The translations under genes were made by a program, and so were the position numbers. Source: Ctena decussata (taxonomy: Eukaryota > Mollusca > Bivalvia > Lucinida > Lucinidae). From it: DNA of 64,000 nt. Below, in pieces: positions 10,516-20,769 of this stretch; the stretch's first letter is position 1, and every line of letters begins with the position of its first letter. Below the pieces are notes generated by a model that was given only the letters and a program-made list of their open reading frames with translations, searched no databases and was not told the DNA's origin. The stretch is taken from positions 71,212,123 to 71,276,122 of the forward strand of contig OZ022503.1 in the NCBI GenBank assembly GCA_963989385.1, in the 5' to 3' direction.

Positions 10516-11274
10516 TAACAACAACCAAAAAAACAGTTTTCCAACGTTTTGGCCGGCCTTTTTAGGCATGCCTCAAGTTAAATAACTATATAGACCTATA
10601 TATTTCAAGTCTTTTCTTTACGGTTGTTGAGTCACATTTAGTCTGAATCAAATTTTTAGGAAAGACTGTTTCAAACCCATGTCTATGGAATCTTGGCACA
10701 TCTGAACTTGGCATCAAAGGAAGAAATAATTTTCTGAAGTTTATTTTTGGTTTAAGTGGCATCAGTGGCAGTGACTGGAACAAAACTTTGACACTCTGAG
10801 AAGAAAATGCATGCTGTTATTGTTTTGACAATAACTTGCTTTACACCATTTGGGAACAACAAAGCACGGAACCTATTGCGTTCATATTTCCATGAACTCC
10901 CGACAAATGAATTTATCTTTTATATGTATGCTATGTTTTTACATCAATTTTGTCTACTCATTCGTGAAGTTCTGACTAATTAAACGCCAAGCAAAGGATG
11001 AATAATAGTTACGTGTTTGGTAATGAAGTACAGCAGCCGTCACTATGACATGACGTATATCAATCGTTACGCCGGCCAATCATCTATTTGAACTATCCGT
11101 GACGTTGCTTACGCGTAAGATTGCATAAATGTGTGTTGTTCGTGGATGTATGAACATCGTCAGCCCAGTATAGGTTCATCTAAGGAAATCGTCGTTGAGT
11201 GTAAATATTTTCTCTGTATATTTGTATAGCTGAACTAAGAAGGCAACATTAGAGAGTGTTATAAAAGTAAGAAA

Positions 11275-11405
11275 AATGTCCACACACCCCAACCCGCACC
11301 TACCGCAAGCACAATAGGCCCTTGTTCTACTATATAATCCAAATAAGTAGGACGCCCCGGCACTGGAAGTTATACCCAGCATCATCACACCAACCAGCCA
11401 ACCCC
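11275..11405 (-). repeat. Dispersed repeat, CCGCACCT block
   Basis: CCCCAACCCGCACCTACCGC, AATAGGCCCTTGTTCTACTA and AGGACGCCCCGGCA match blocks at 12835-12955, and the first also matches 42375-42400. They are partial copies of one moderately repeated element, probably the body of the SINE whose 3' end is at 10146 and 42235. Confidence 0.5.
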
Positions 11406-12062
11406 TCCCTTGTCATAAAGCTGTCAGTGAATCCCTAACAGTTTCAAATTTTAGCAATTCTGAGTTTCAAATGTTAACAACTCTGAATCGTCCCCTTTTT
11501 CTGTATCATTGTTCAGGCTATTCATGAACATGTTGATGGCCAAAAGGAAATTTATCAGATGCTAAAAATGTGTACATAATATATCGCTTTGCGCCATGGA
11601 AAGGCCTGTTGCAAAGCGTAAGCGTTAAGTACTCACCGACATTACCGACTTTTACATACATAACACGATCAGTTCTACATACAAGCAATTAAGCCACACA
11701 TTTATTGTAATGCGTATCTTGGATGCACACGGCGGAAATTCTGTTTACTTCCAGCATATTTATTCCTTTAACTGTCTAATTTTTTTCCCACATAGTAGAC
11801 TTTTTTTCCAAAGTGTTTCCCCTTTTCATCCTCACGGAGCATGTATTACGGGGCAGGGGGGGGGGGGCGCATGCTGTTTGGACTTTGGTTTCCGCCACAT
11901 GTTTCTCTGTACCTGACTGTGCCGCTTTTGGTAAATGCATGCGCCGTGTGGCTGAAGAGGGGGAAACCATTGATTCCAGTGTGTAGTTTTTAGGAAGTGA
12001 CTGTACTCTGACACCATGGATGCAGTGCCACGTAAGAGGGAAAAATATTCAATGTTCGCTGA

Positions 12063-12071
<9 letters not shown>

Positions 12072-12125
<54 letters not shown>
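12072..12125. repeat. (TTA)n microsatellite
   Basis: About 18 uninterrupted ATT units following a T-run. A poly-Tyr open frame across it is spurious. Confidence 0.9.
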
Positions 12126-12127
<2 letters not shown>

Positions 12128-12739
12128 TCTGTGGAGCCTTTATCCGCGATGATAAGATAAATCTGTATGTAATGCATGATGTACATAGTCTCTTATAATT
12201 CTGTACAGAATGGTTTGGTGTATTTTTATATGTCTGTATATAAACATGTATGTACTGTGATGTTGTACACCAAAATGAGACTTTAATAAACTATAAACTC
12301 TAGATAGATGGAATACATTTTTTCAGTTAATGTGATAAGAGAAGAAAATCGTCAAAAGCGCTTGTTTCTAAATCTAAACAATAAATTTGAACTCTGCTCT
12401 TTCAGTTTTTACAGACACATATCATCCCACTCCGGCATAAGCGCAGTTTTATCAGTCTATCCTCAGCATGAAAGATGTCTGCGTCATGTATCATCATGAA
12501 GAATATTTATGCCGAAAAAGACTGATCAGATCCCATGAAGGAACCGGCGCTGGACAGTGTGCCGGCTGCTCTGACCAGTAAGATTATGCGATGCCCTAAG
12601 GCCTATTTTTCGCGACGCCGCTGCATGATTTTTGGAAAAGCTAATGCTTTGCGCTATTGCTATATATAAACACTGCAGTACACACTCTCCAGGTATTTTC
12701 CGACTAAGTGTGACGTATCGTTTCTTCCGAAAATAACTC

Positions 12740-12960
12740 GGTATCACTAAACCACTTGAATACTGGCTTACCGCCGAGACGGCTAGCCAAAAAGGTATAG
12801 ATAGGATAGATGAGACTAGAATAATCCAAACAAACCCCATCCCGCACCTGCTGCAGGCCGACCGGCCCTTGCCCTACTATTAGCCAAATTAGAAGAACGC
12901 CACGGCATTGAATGTTTTTTGCAGCACCATCGCCCAAACCGACCACCCCTAACATGGAAT
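12740..12960 (-). repeat. Dispersed repeat, CCGCACCT block (fuller copy)
   Basis: CCCCATCCCGCACCTGCTGC, GACCGGCCCTTGCCCTACTA, GAAGAACGCCACGGCA and CAGCACCATCGCCCAAACCG are present. It shares order and orientation with 11275-11405 and shares its first block with 42375. Confidence 0.5.
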
Positions 12961-13302
12961 GGAAAAATCACGCAACATAAATCAGGGGCGACTAACTTAA
13001 TTTGTCATGGTTGAAATATAGGCTGACAGCCGATAATACCAACCAACAGTGGGCCTATCCGGTACTGTGCAAAGTAACTGTACTAAGTCGACCGATAATT
13101 CGGTCGAAAGCTATACCAGTCACGGTAAATGATACTATTGTAAATGGGCGTCGACCGGGCTGGTATTGGTGTCGATTGTCCCAGTCGACAACCACTTTTG
13201 CATGTGCGGTAACTGATTGGCTAGGTCGAAAACCAGGTTGGGAAACTGGTATTACCCTAGAGATTGATTTTCCTCATTTTGTTTTCTTTTCTCTCGACCA
13301 CA

Positions 13303-13305
<3 letters not shown>

Positions 13306-13355
<50 letters not shown>
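13306..13355. repeat. (CT)n microsatellite
   Basis: About 50 bp of pure CT repeat. The open frames crossing it read as Ser-Leu repeats and are spurious. Confidence 0.9.
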
Positions 13356-13357
<2 letters not shown>

Positions 13358-13452
13358 TCAACCATAACCCAACCTACCATCCAACCATCCATTTATCCAT
13401 CATTTTATCTGTCTTTCCATTCCTCCTCCATATTACCTACCTCCCTAATCTG

Positions 13453-13549
13453 GCCCAGCGGATACGTATCGTCAAAATGACGTCGTGATGACTTCGGTGC
13501 GACGTCATTTCGTAGAACCGACGTCAATATGACGTCATGTGCCTGCTGG
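13453..13549. mobile_element. CRE-rich MITE (TGACGTCA units), copy 1
   Basis: It begins CCCAGCGGATACG, ends GACGTCATGTGCCTGCTGG, and is filled with GACGTC hexamers spaced about 10-25 bp. The right end is identical to the copy at 13964-14071. The left end is more diverged. Confidence 0.65.
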
Positions 13550-13570
13550 TGTCTATCAGTCTATCAAGGA

Positions 13571-13760
13571 GCTCCGGTAGCTTAGTAGCTTAAGCAGTGG
13601 CCCGCTGATCTAGCGATCCCGAGTTCGAGCCCCGCTGTTGGCGGGAATCTTTTCAATCGTAAACGGAGTTCCATGGACATAGCCTTTCATTATCATCCAC
13701 CCATTGTCCTGATATGACTAAAATACTGTTAGAAAGGACGTAAAATCGCAATTCATCCAT
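13571..13760 (+). mobile_element. tRNA-derived SINE with (ATCC)n tail, copy 1
   Basis: The A-box region is GGTAGCTTAGTAGC and the B-box is GAGTTCGAGCCCC. The body shares CTTTCATTATCATCCACCCA and GTCCTGATATG with the copy at 14738. The tail is CATCCATCCATCC. The extra nucleotides between the boxes suggest a variable-arm tRNA ancestor, which is inference. Confidence 0.75.
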
Positions 13761-13963
13761 CCATCCAGCCACCCATTCATCCATCTACATGTATTTATTT
13801 ATATCTACCTATTGATCGATCGATCGGCTTAGCCACCCATCCATCTGTGCAGAAGTACAGGCTTATTATCGTCTTCGCTGTTCGCACGAGCTTTAAAACG
13901 TTTTCTCATAACATGTGCCAAGTATCAAGCTGTAGGCAAACCTGTCTTATGAATTGGTTCACT

Positions 13964-14071
13964 CCCAACGGGCACATGACGTCAGAATTACGTCATATTG
14001 ACGTCGATGCGACGTCACCATGTCGCATCGACGTCAGTACGACGTCATTTCAACGTCATGTGCCTGCTGGG
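13964..14071. mobile_element. CRE-rich MITE (TGACGTCA units), copy 2
   Basis: It is bounded by CCCAACGGGCACATGACGT and the inverted ACGTCATGTGCCTGCTGGG (17 of 19 paired). The interior is an imperfect palindrome around CACCATGTCGCATCGACG, with several GACGTC motifs, some in full TGACGTCA-like context. No target duplication was identified. Confidence 0.78.
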
Positions 14072-14193
14072 CTGTCATGCTTTTTGTGACTTCCTGTTTT
14101 ATTCTCGGCAAAACGTTGCCCTTTCAAACTGAAACAATGCTTTGAGGAAAAAATTCGAACCTCCAGAGGTAGCTTTTTCCCCTTATGGTTTGA

Positions 14194-14465
14194 TTGATTG
14201 ATTGATTTATTGCTTAACGTCCACGGTAAACATCTATGGTCATGTCGGGACGGCCAGTTAACCTAACCACACTATTCCTGGGCAGGCTTAGACCTCCTAA
14301 GCGGTTAACCAGTACTAAGTGCACATACTTTCGCCAGTAACTGACAACTGTTCTTCTTAAACCAGCGGAAGGAGAAACGAAAGTATGTGGCCAGACCGGG
14401 TTTCGAACCCAGGACCTCTGACTTATGAGTCAGGTGCCCTACCGATTGCGCTACGCGGCCCGGCT
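14194..14465 (-). mobile_element. tRNA-Met-derived SINE, antisense, with 14-bp TSD
   Basis: The minus strand starts with a nearly complete tRNA: A-box TAGCGCAATCGGTAGGG, anticodon loop CTCATAA (CAT, Met), B-box GGGTTCGAAACCC and terminal TGGCCA. A body ending CGTGGACGTTAAGCAA and an (ATCA)n tail follow. Identical 14-mers CCCTTATGGTTTGA flank it at 14180-14193 and 14466-14479. Sister copies are at 29137 and 39087. The CCA-like end and SINE body argue against a functional tRNA gene. Confidence 0.92.
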
Positions 14466-14628
14466 CCCTTATGGTTTGACCCTTAAGTAAAAAGCGAGGC
14501 AAAAGATACAAATGGCAGACTTGCTTCCCCTGAAAGTGTACCCGTGCATGCAGGCAGTCAGGTCAGAGTCTTTGCTGTTCGCACATTATGCTAGGATCTT
14601 CAGGAATCTTACAAGCACAAGTTGAAGT

Positions 14629-14632
<4 letters not shown>

Positions 14633-14660
<28 letters not shown>

Positions 14661-14689
14661 TTGTTGGTGATGTTTTTTTTTTTTTTTTA
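14633..14689. repeat. Poly-T tracts
   Basis: Two T-runs (about 28 and 17 bases) around TTGTTGTTGGTGATG. Possibly the antisense A-tail of an old retroposon; nothing coding. Confidence 0.7.
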
Positions 14690-14737
14690 CCATTAGGCCG
14701 ATCTGGGTCTTCTGTCTTTATTCGTACTGTATAAAAT

Positions 14738-14900
14738 GGAGCCTCAGTATGTTAAGCGCTGGCCTGCTGATCTAGCGGTCTGGGGTTCTAGCCCCACCGG
14801 AGGCGGAGATCATTTTAATCATAGACTGGCTACATCGCTTTCATTATCACCCACCCAGCGTCCTGATATGGACGTTAATTCGCAAGTCCATCCATCCATT
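14738..14900 (+). mobile_element. tRNA-derived SINE with (ATCC)n tail, copy 2
   Basis: AGCCTCAGTATGTTAAGCGC and GGCCTGCTGATCTAGCGGTC, B-box GGGGTTCTAGCCCC, then CTTTCATTATCACCCACCC, GTCCTGATATGGACGTTAA and the tail CCATCCATCCATTC. Same family as 13571-13760. Confidence 0.75.
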
Positions 14901-14994
14901 CTGTCTGAACATATTGGTGTCTTATAAATAATGCATAAGGCTACAGACGGACAGACGGTCTGTCAGAAAGAGACAGGCAGACGGCCTCTCAGGG

Positions 14995-15146
14995 TAGGTA
15001 GGGTAGGATAGGGTAGGGTAGGTAGGTAAGTAGGTAGGTGAACGGAGAGAGAGACATACAGACATTCAGAGGGTAGGGACGTAGGCAGGTAAGAATGTTA
15101 GGTAGGTAGGTGACTAGATGGATGGATGGATGGATGGATGGATCTT
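14995..15146. repeat. GGTA / GGAT minisatellite
   Basis: Degenerate GGTA and GTAGGGTAG repeats, ending in an (ATGG)n run at about 15117-15142. Confidence 0.8.
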
Positions 15147-15589
15147 TTAGATGAACTGAGCGCCGATTCAAATTAGATGACTTAATTTTGTACTAATATA
15201 TGGCTGAACAATAAAATATCAAAACAACAGGTTTATCTGTATTGCGAGAAGGACGTGTTTACTTTCGATTTCGATCGTGTGTCTATAACGTGTACGATGA
15301 GCAGACACTGGATTCTAATGTCGGCAAAAGCGTAGCTACCTGTGTGCAAATACGCAGGTGCGTATTAAATTTTTGTCACACTGACAAAATTCCAACACGC
15401 TCAGTGTGATTTCCGCGCCCTTGCTCGGTACAAAAACATGTATTTATGTATTTTGCCCTTGTTAAGACATGCACATAAGTGCAGTCTGATCACGATACTC
15501 GCTATTCCTTATATATTGAACAGAGCTGTATGCATTTAGGATTTTTGGCTGGATAATCTACATGGCTGGTTTGAGATGTAAGTGTTGGA

Positions 15590-16850
15590 AGCCTTTTCTG
15601 AAGGAACCAAGCGGGCAAGTGTCGAATCAACGTCGATGCAATGTCGACATTACTACAACGTTTGAACCGTTGTATAAACTCTGCCAACAAGGTTAAGGTA
15701 CATGTAAAATGTTAGGAAACTGAAACTCACGCAGAAACCAAACAACGTCGCATAAACGTCGAGACAGATTTTAGCGACTTCATTTCAAAACGAGTGCAGA
15801 CTGTCTGGTATGCATTGCTACAAAGGAAGTCGTCGAATCAATGTCCTTGCAACGTCATCAACGCAACGTCCACGCAACGTCCATTCGCCATTTCAGTGTT
15901 TTGTCACTCTCAAGAATATACTAAGTATACGTTAACAAAGGGTGCGTTTGGGGCTCTGCCAATGCCAGCATAGATATGTCAATGCCGTTCAGAGTTTCAA
16001 CATTGGCACCACTGATTCTACCGTCGGTACCAAAGGTACCAATATTGCCGACCATTGGCTGCCAGTACTGCAGACAACAAAGGGCGTGGGTAACATTACA
16101 AACGCCGGAAAATTGCGTCATTCAATATGGCGATTTAGTGAATCCATCATAAACGCTCGAGTTGTGACAGGAGAATAATTGTTCCCGACAGTGATGAAAG
16201 CAAATTAGAAAAACTAAAATTTTATAATTACAGAGAAAAATGGTTAGAACTGCAATAGTGTCAATGGCGCCATTGGCTCTACCAATAGTTGGCTGACAAG
16301 GGTCACCTGTTCAGGGTTTACGGTTACCAATGGCACCCAACAGACTGGTACTGAAACCCTGTATATTCATTCAGTAGTACAAAATAGCCGAGTCAAATTG
16401 TGTGCCATACACTGGTAAAGCAACCCTTAACGTCAGATAAGAGCGCACATCCAATGACAAATGCTGACATCACGTGTAATTTTCCATCATGACGGAGACG
16501 TTTACACGGCTAGATCCCGCTTTGCGCTATTCTGCCCTACATTATGGGCTGACGATTTAGTTTGAGAGGCGCTATCACAAGCTGTCTTCAACCGATCAAA
16601 ATGGAAGAAAAAAATTTCCCTGGCGGGGTATTGGCGTTGAACAAATAGCTAATTCAGTATCAGCAAAACGAAAATATAAATAACACCACGTTTATTTATG
16701 CTTTCCAGACGAGAAAGAACGACATACATCGTCTTTTTGCCTAGATGTCCTAATGTAACTAAAAAGTTGTCAGCGTCAAATCGACGCTGATGCAACGCCA
16801 TGATGTAAATATGATGTTGCAACGATGTAGATACGGTTTTAATTCAATCC
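15590..16850. other. Degenerate AACGTC-rich and GGTACC-rich repeats
   Basis: Stretches at 15620-15670, 15825-15890 and 16765-16840 carry repeated CAACGTC and GATGCAACG words, related to the CRE-rich MITEs but decayed. Around 15960-16360, ACCAATGGCA/GGCTGCCAGTACTG-type words recur. No gene recognised. Confidence 0.4.
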
Positions 16851-17132
16851 TGCAAATGGCGTCGTGTAAAATTTTACCTTACGGTGCGTGCCTTTAAGAA
16901 AGACTCGGATCAGCTTGCGCACCGGCGCAGACTGATCAGTCTCCCTGGTTTGATGCATATGTAAAGACTAAATTGGACTGAGTCTTTGCTCGTCGCTAAT
17001 GTCCTAAACTCCCTGTTTGTGCGACGCAATTCGGCACCACAATCGATGCGATGTATACGTTTGAAATGCCTCATTACCTAGAACGTCCGATCTCAAATGT
17101 AGAATGTCAGCCTAGGTAAACTTTTAATGTCC

Positions 17133-17880
17133 TATACTCAAAGGCTGACTGGGATACTATGAGGCAAGACATACTTGAATTTCAGTTAACATTTCTCTCC
17201 ACCTGTGGAGGAAAAAGTACCGAAGAGCTTTGGCAGGAGTTCAAGGGTAAGGTTGAGCACCTCATTAACAGGTATGTTCCCACTAAAACTCTCAGAGGAA
17301 GGAAAAACCTACCCTGGGTTACACAAGGGATAAAGAGGAAAATGAATAAGCGAGACCGCTTGTACAAGGTACAAAAATCATCTGGGAAGGATTCGGACAG
17401 AGAACTCTTCAAGAAGGTAAAGTATGAAGTTGACTGTACGATAAAAACATCATACAATAATTACCTTGATAGCCTAGTTGGCATCATAGATGACTCCCCA
17501 TGCTCTGATAGTCCTCGCCCAAATACCAAAAAGCTCTTCTGCTATCTTAAAATTTGTAGGCAAGAGTCTCAAGGCAGCTCGCCCCTCAAACAGGATGAAC
17601 AGTTATGCACTGACAATATACAAAAGGCAAATCTCCTGAATGAGCAATTTCAATCCGTTTTCACTCCTGAATCCCCATTAATGCTCAAGCAGTTATGCTT
17701 ACAGACGGTCAAGACCTTCAAGAATCAGGTCACTGCAGTCCAGAAAGTATCTCAACAGAAGCCAGAAATATCTACCATAAAATGCAAGACATAAAAATCT
17801 CAGTTAATGGTATCATGAAATTGCTGCAGTGTGGCCGGATGGATGGTTTAATATTGATGGGTTCAGAAATTTTCAAATAA
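17133..17880 (+). pseudogene. LINE fragment: endonuclease-RT linker and RT start
   Basis: Continuing the LINE frame after the 7.7-kb insertion, the translation runs LYSKADWDTMRQDI, then a basic stretch around NLPWVTQGIKRKMNKRDRLY, NNYLDSLVG, NTKKLFCYLK, and LNEQFQSVFTPESPLM. These are features of the region between endonuclease and reverse transcriptase in CR1/Jockey-type LINEs. A +1 shift near 17690 moves the homology to another frame (MQDIKISVNGIMKLL), which corresponds to the beginning of the RT fingers. Similarity fades after about 17880. The RT catalytic YxDD region is absent, so the copy is 3'-truncated. Confidence 0.82.
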
Positions 17881-19400
17881 AATATCGGACTAAAAGCTGT
17901 AATGTTTTTTAACAGTTTCCTACTACATTAATTCAGTATGTTACCATAATTATTTAGTAAATACATGTATGGTAATATATTCCAGCCTTTTGGTCACGTT
18001 GATACACTAGCATTTGGCGTTATTAGAGCAATAACAATTTATTTGATAACAGTTTTAAATAATTAAATGTTTAAGAGCTCATCATACTTAATCATACTAG
18101 TACACAACAAATATAGTAGCAACAATTAATCTGATTGGCTACTGTATGCATTTTGATTGACAGATCCCTAGTGGTGTTTGACTGTTCTGTTTTCACACCT
18201 AGATAATCTCTGGCACACGTCAGATAATTACCTGTATGAACAAAGTTGTATTGTTTGAAGAGCAACGTGTACTTTATGTACACAGATACATTAAGAGTCA
18301 TTATTGAGCTCCCACATGCATTTATTTTGCAAAAAATGAAAGCTTCTCTGTTCTGAAGAAGAATTGCTAATAAAATTTAGAATTACTGCCATTTAATCTT
18401 AAGAGAAATACATTTTCTATATTGCGAAATGAAAATAAAATACAAAAGAAACAACTGATAACAAAATATTTAATTACTGCAAACTGTTCTTATGTTTATT
18501 ATGGCATACATTTTTGCCATTTCTTATTTCAAAAATTATAGATTAAACCATCTGTTTATCATATCTGTCTATTTCCAACAAAATGATAAATTCGGGCGGA
18601 AAATACACAGGTCGACTAGCTTCTGTCCACTTCATCCAGGGAGTCAGATCATTATTATTTTATTTATTTTGTTGGTTATCATTGGTGAACTTATCATTTT
18701 TCATTAATACACACTGTTCCATTGGCATACCTTAGTAAACAACATTTACATATAATTATTGATAATATGATAATTAATCTTAACATTTTTAGCTTAAATA
18801 ATTATAATATTATAGTTAATGATAATAATAATAATAATGATAACAGAAAAATGAATTAAACAATTATCAAAGATATGATATAGGCTATTACCAGAGGAAA
18901 GCAGTTTAACATTTTATTTACAAATTCTGATTTTAGGCTGCTTAAGTGTTGTTTTAAACTTAAAATTAAAATGCCTAGTTATGTTCTCAAAAACTCAGAC
19001 CCTGCATTTTTATAGGCAGAAAATAAGAAAATGAAAATAGTATTTTACACGAAAAAGTCAGCCCGCCAAATTCTTCAACCTGGTAAATTGGGATAAATGT
19101 CAAAAGGCATATGCTTAAGTATTCCATCTTTCCAAATCCATAAACTGAATCATCGTTTATTAGTTTGCAAATTTTCTGCAGAATTTGTAACAAAGGGCCT
19201 ACAGTATTGAAATATGCTAAACTTTTGGCGAGGTGTATATATTACAGTTGGAACGCAGACTCATCACATTTGAGTAAATCATTTTCTGAGCGGTCGTCTA
19301 CGCACAAAGAAATAATCCCTTTTTTCGCCGGAAAAAAATGGCGGGAAATTTTGAACAGAAACAGTCCCAAAATAATGCTCGTTTGATAAGATATGCAGTC
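17881..19400. other. AT-rich, no gene recognised
   Basis: Very A/T-rich with frequent stops and an (AAT)n patch near 18823. No tRNA, repeat boundary or protein resemblance seen. Confidence 0.5.
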
Positions 19401-19850
19401 ATAATTTTCCAACGGACCTGATCAGAATGAAATTTGATGTTTTGTTATTGAAATCAGACGCATATCGGTACCTCAATGCAGTTTGCACACCCAAAACAAC
19501 GATCACAGTTTGACAACCGTGTTTCAGAAAAGTAGAACCCTACGACAGTACCCCAAAGTTATTTTGCAAAGAAAATTGTCCCAAAAACCAAATTAGATGC
19601 CATTATGACTGAACCGTAGTTCATACATTCGACCGTCTTTTAGCGTGGTATATCTTCGGGAGAAAGTCTATTTAGTTTGAAAATCGATAATGAAGTTGGT
19701 CATTTTTACGTATACATGGCACGTGCGTTCGTCAACACACAGACATTTTTTCAGCTGGATCGACTTGAGGAGACCAACTGTTTCTTCATTTATGGTATAG
19801 TAAAGCTTGTAATCATTTAGCATACTGTGAATTTATTCAGATTTTGCGTT
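19401..19850 (+). repeat. Dispersed repeat, partner of about 23400-24000
   Basis: TTATTTTGCAAAGAAAATTG with TCCCAAAAACC and TTTAGTTTGAAAAT matches TTTGCAAAGGAAATTGTCCC and ATTTATTTTGAAAAT at about 23685-23810 in the same order and orientation. Boundaries not resolved. Confidence 0.5.
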
Positions 19851-20245
19851 AGTCTGTCTGCCTGCGATTTTTTGGGCTTCTGAATTTAGGCTACACGCCG
19901 AGAACGAGAGAAAGCAAAACAAATACACTGGTCAACCACAAAGTTTGACAAACGAAAAAGCCACAAGACATGTCGCCCCATCTTCAGGTGACAACTCGCC
20001 CCAGATTCTAAGAAAACTCCCCCAGACAACTTCCCCCAAGATAACGCGCCCCACATTCTGAGACCTCTCGCTCTTCTAAAGAATTCTGTCCCGAACGACG
20101 CCACCCCCTCCCCCCCCCCCCCTACACACACGTACCATTTCAGAAGTCATCCAACAAAAAGTACAAGAGACAGCTTGTCCTTCCTCATAAATCTGCCAAA
20201 ACCCTGTCCCGCTAGGCGCTTAGGGACCGACCATTTGATATTCTT

Positions 20246-20272
20246 GGGGGGGGGGGGGGGGGGGGGGGGGGG
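20246..20272. repeat. Homopolymer G tract (27 G)
   Basis: Pure G run in which length is prone to assembly error. The antisense poly-C strand could form i-motif, and the G strand quadruplex structures. Confidence 0.85.
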
Positions 20273-20425
20273 CTGGTATATTTTTCGAAAAAAAATCCCT
20301 GTCTTTGGAAGAAAAAATATGCAAGTAAAAAATAAATCAGCTCATAAGGGGATTCCAAAAAAAAATCTTGCCACAAAAATCAGTGAAAAAAATAACCTGG
20401 CTCCACCCAAAATTTCCAAAAAAAA

Positions 20426-20569
20426 GAGTCTGGACCCTGCACTTTTGGTGGGAAGATAGCAACTGCCTACCTACCCACCAAAATTCACCTTACCCCTGAG
20501 TCTGGACCCTGCACTTTTGGTGGGTAGATAGCAACTGCTTTCCTACACACCAAAATTCACCTTACCCCT
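20426..20569. repeat. 72-bp tandem duplication
   Basis: Two adjacent 72-bp units start GAGTCTGGACCCTGCACTTT and end CACCTTACCCCT (20426-20497 and 20498-20569), with a handful of differences. Confidence 0.9.
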
Positions 20570-20654
20570 CCCTCCCCCCGCCCTCCCCCCCCCCAAAAAA
20601 AAAAAAAGATGGCCACTTGGGACACCCTAGATCTATTTTTTTTATTTAACGGCA

Positions 20655-20765
20655 CATTTACCGTGATCAGCCTGCATAGTAAGACAAACAGGCCTGAGCA
20701 AGCAGTGTAGACCCAGGAGCAGTCTGATCTGGGTCAGCAATTTTTCCTTAATACCTGCACATTTT
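20655..20765. repeat. Degenerate AGACTGATC-type repeat
   Basis: GTGATCAGCCTGCATAGTAA, GTAGACCCAGGAGCAGTCTG and ATCTGGGTCAGCAA belong to a family also visible at 45270-45360, 37900-37990 and 58480-58540. Each has two inverted GATCAG/CTGATC arms. Confidence 0.5.
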
Positions 20766-20769
20766 GGGT

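Larger units (their letters stand above)
9465..17132. mobile_element. 7.7-kb TIR element inserted in the LINE (TAT duplication)
   Basis: The left end is GGACATTAAAACTTTGACC. The right end, read on the other strand, is GGACATTAAAAGTTTACC, with further similarity (GCTGA) inward. TAT occurs at 9462-9464 and at 17133-17135. Removing 9465-17132 and one TAT restores the LINE reading VHL-YSKADWD exactly, which is strong evidence that the whole interval arrived as one insertion. No transposase was recognised. The interior is a mosaic of SINEs, CRE-rich MITEs and microsatellites. Superfamily unknown: a 3-bp duplication would fit CMC/EnSpm, Zator or similar. Confidence 0.68.

Noticed and set aside
12016..12198. 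Open frame with poly-Tyr
   Set aside because: Translation of a (TTA)n microsatellite.
13002..13488. Two overlapping frames ending in Ser-Leu repeats
   Set aside because: Produced by the (CT)n microsatellite and surrounding repeats.
15942..16178. Open frames on both strands around 15.9-16.2 kb
   Set aside because: Mirror-image frames in repeat-rich DNA without codon or family support.
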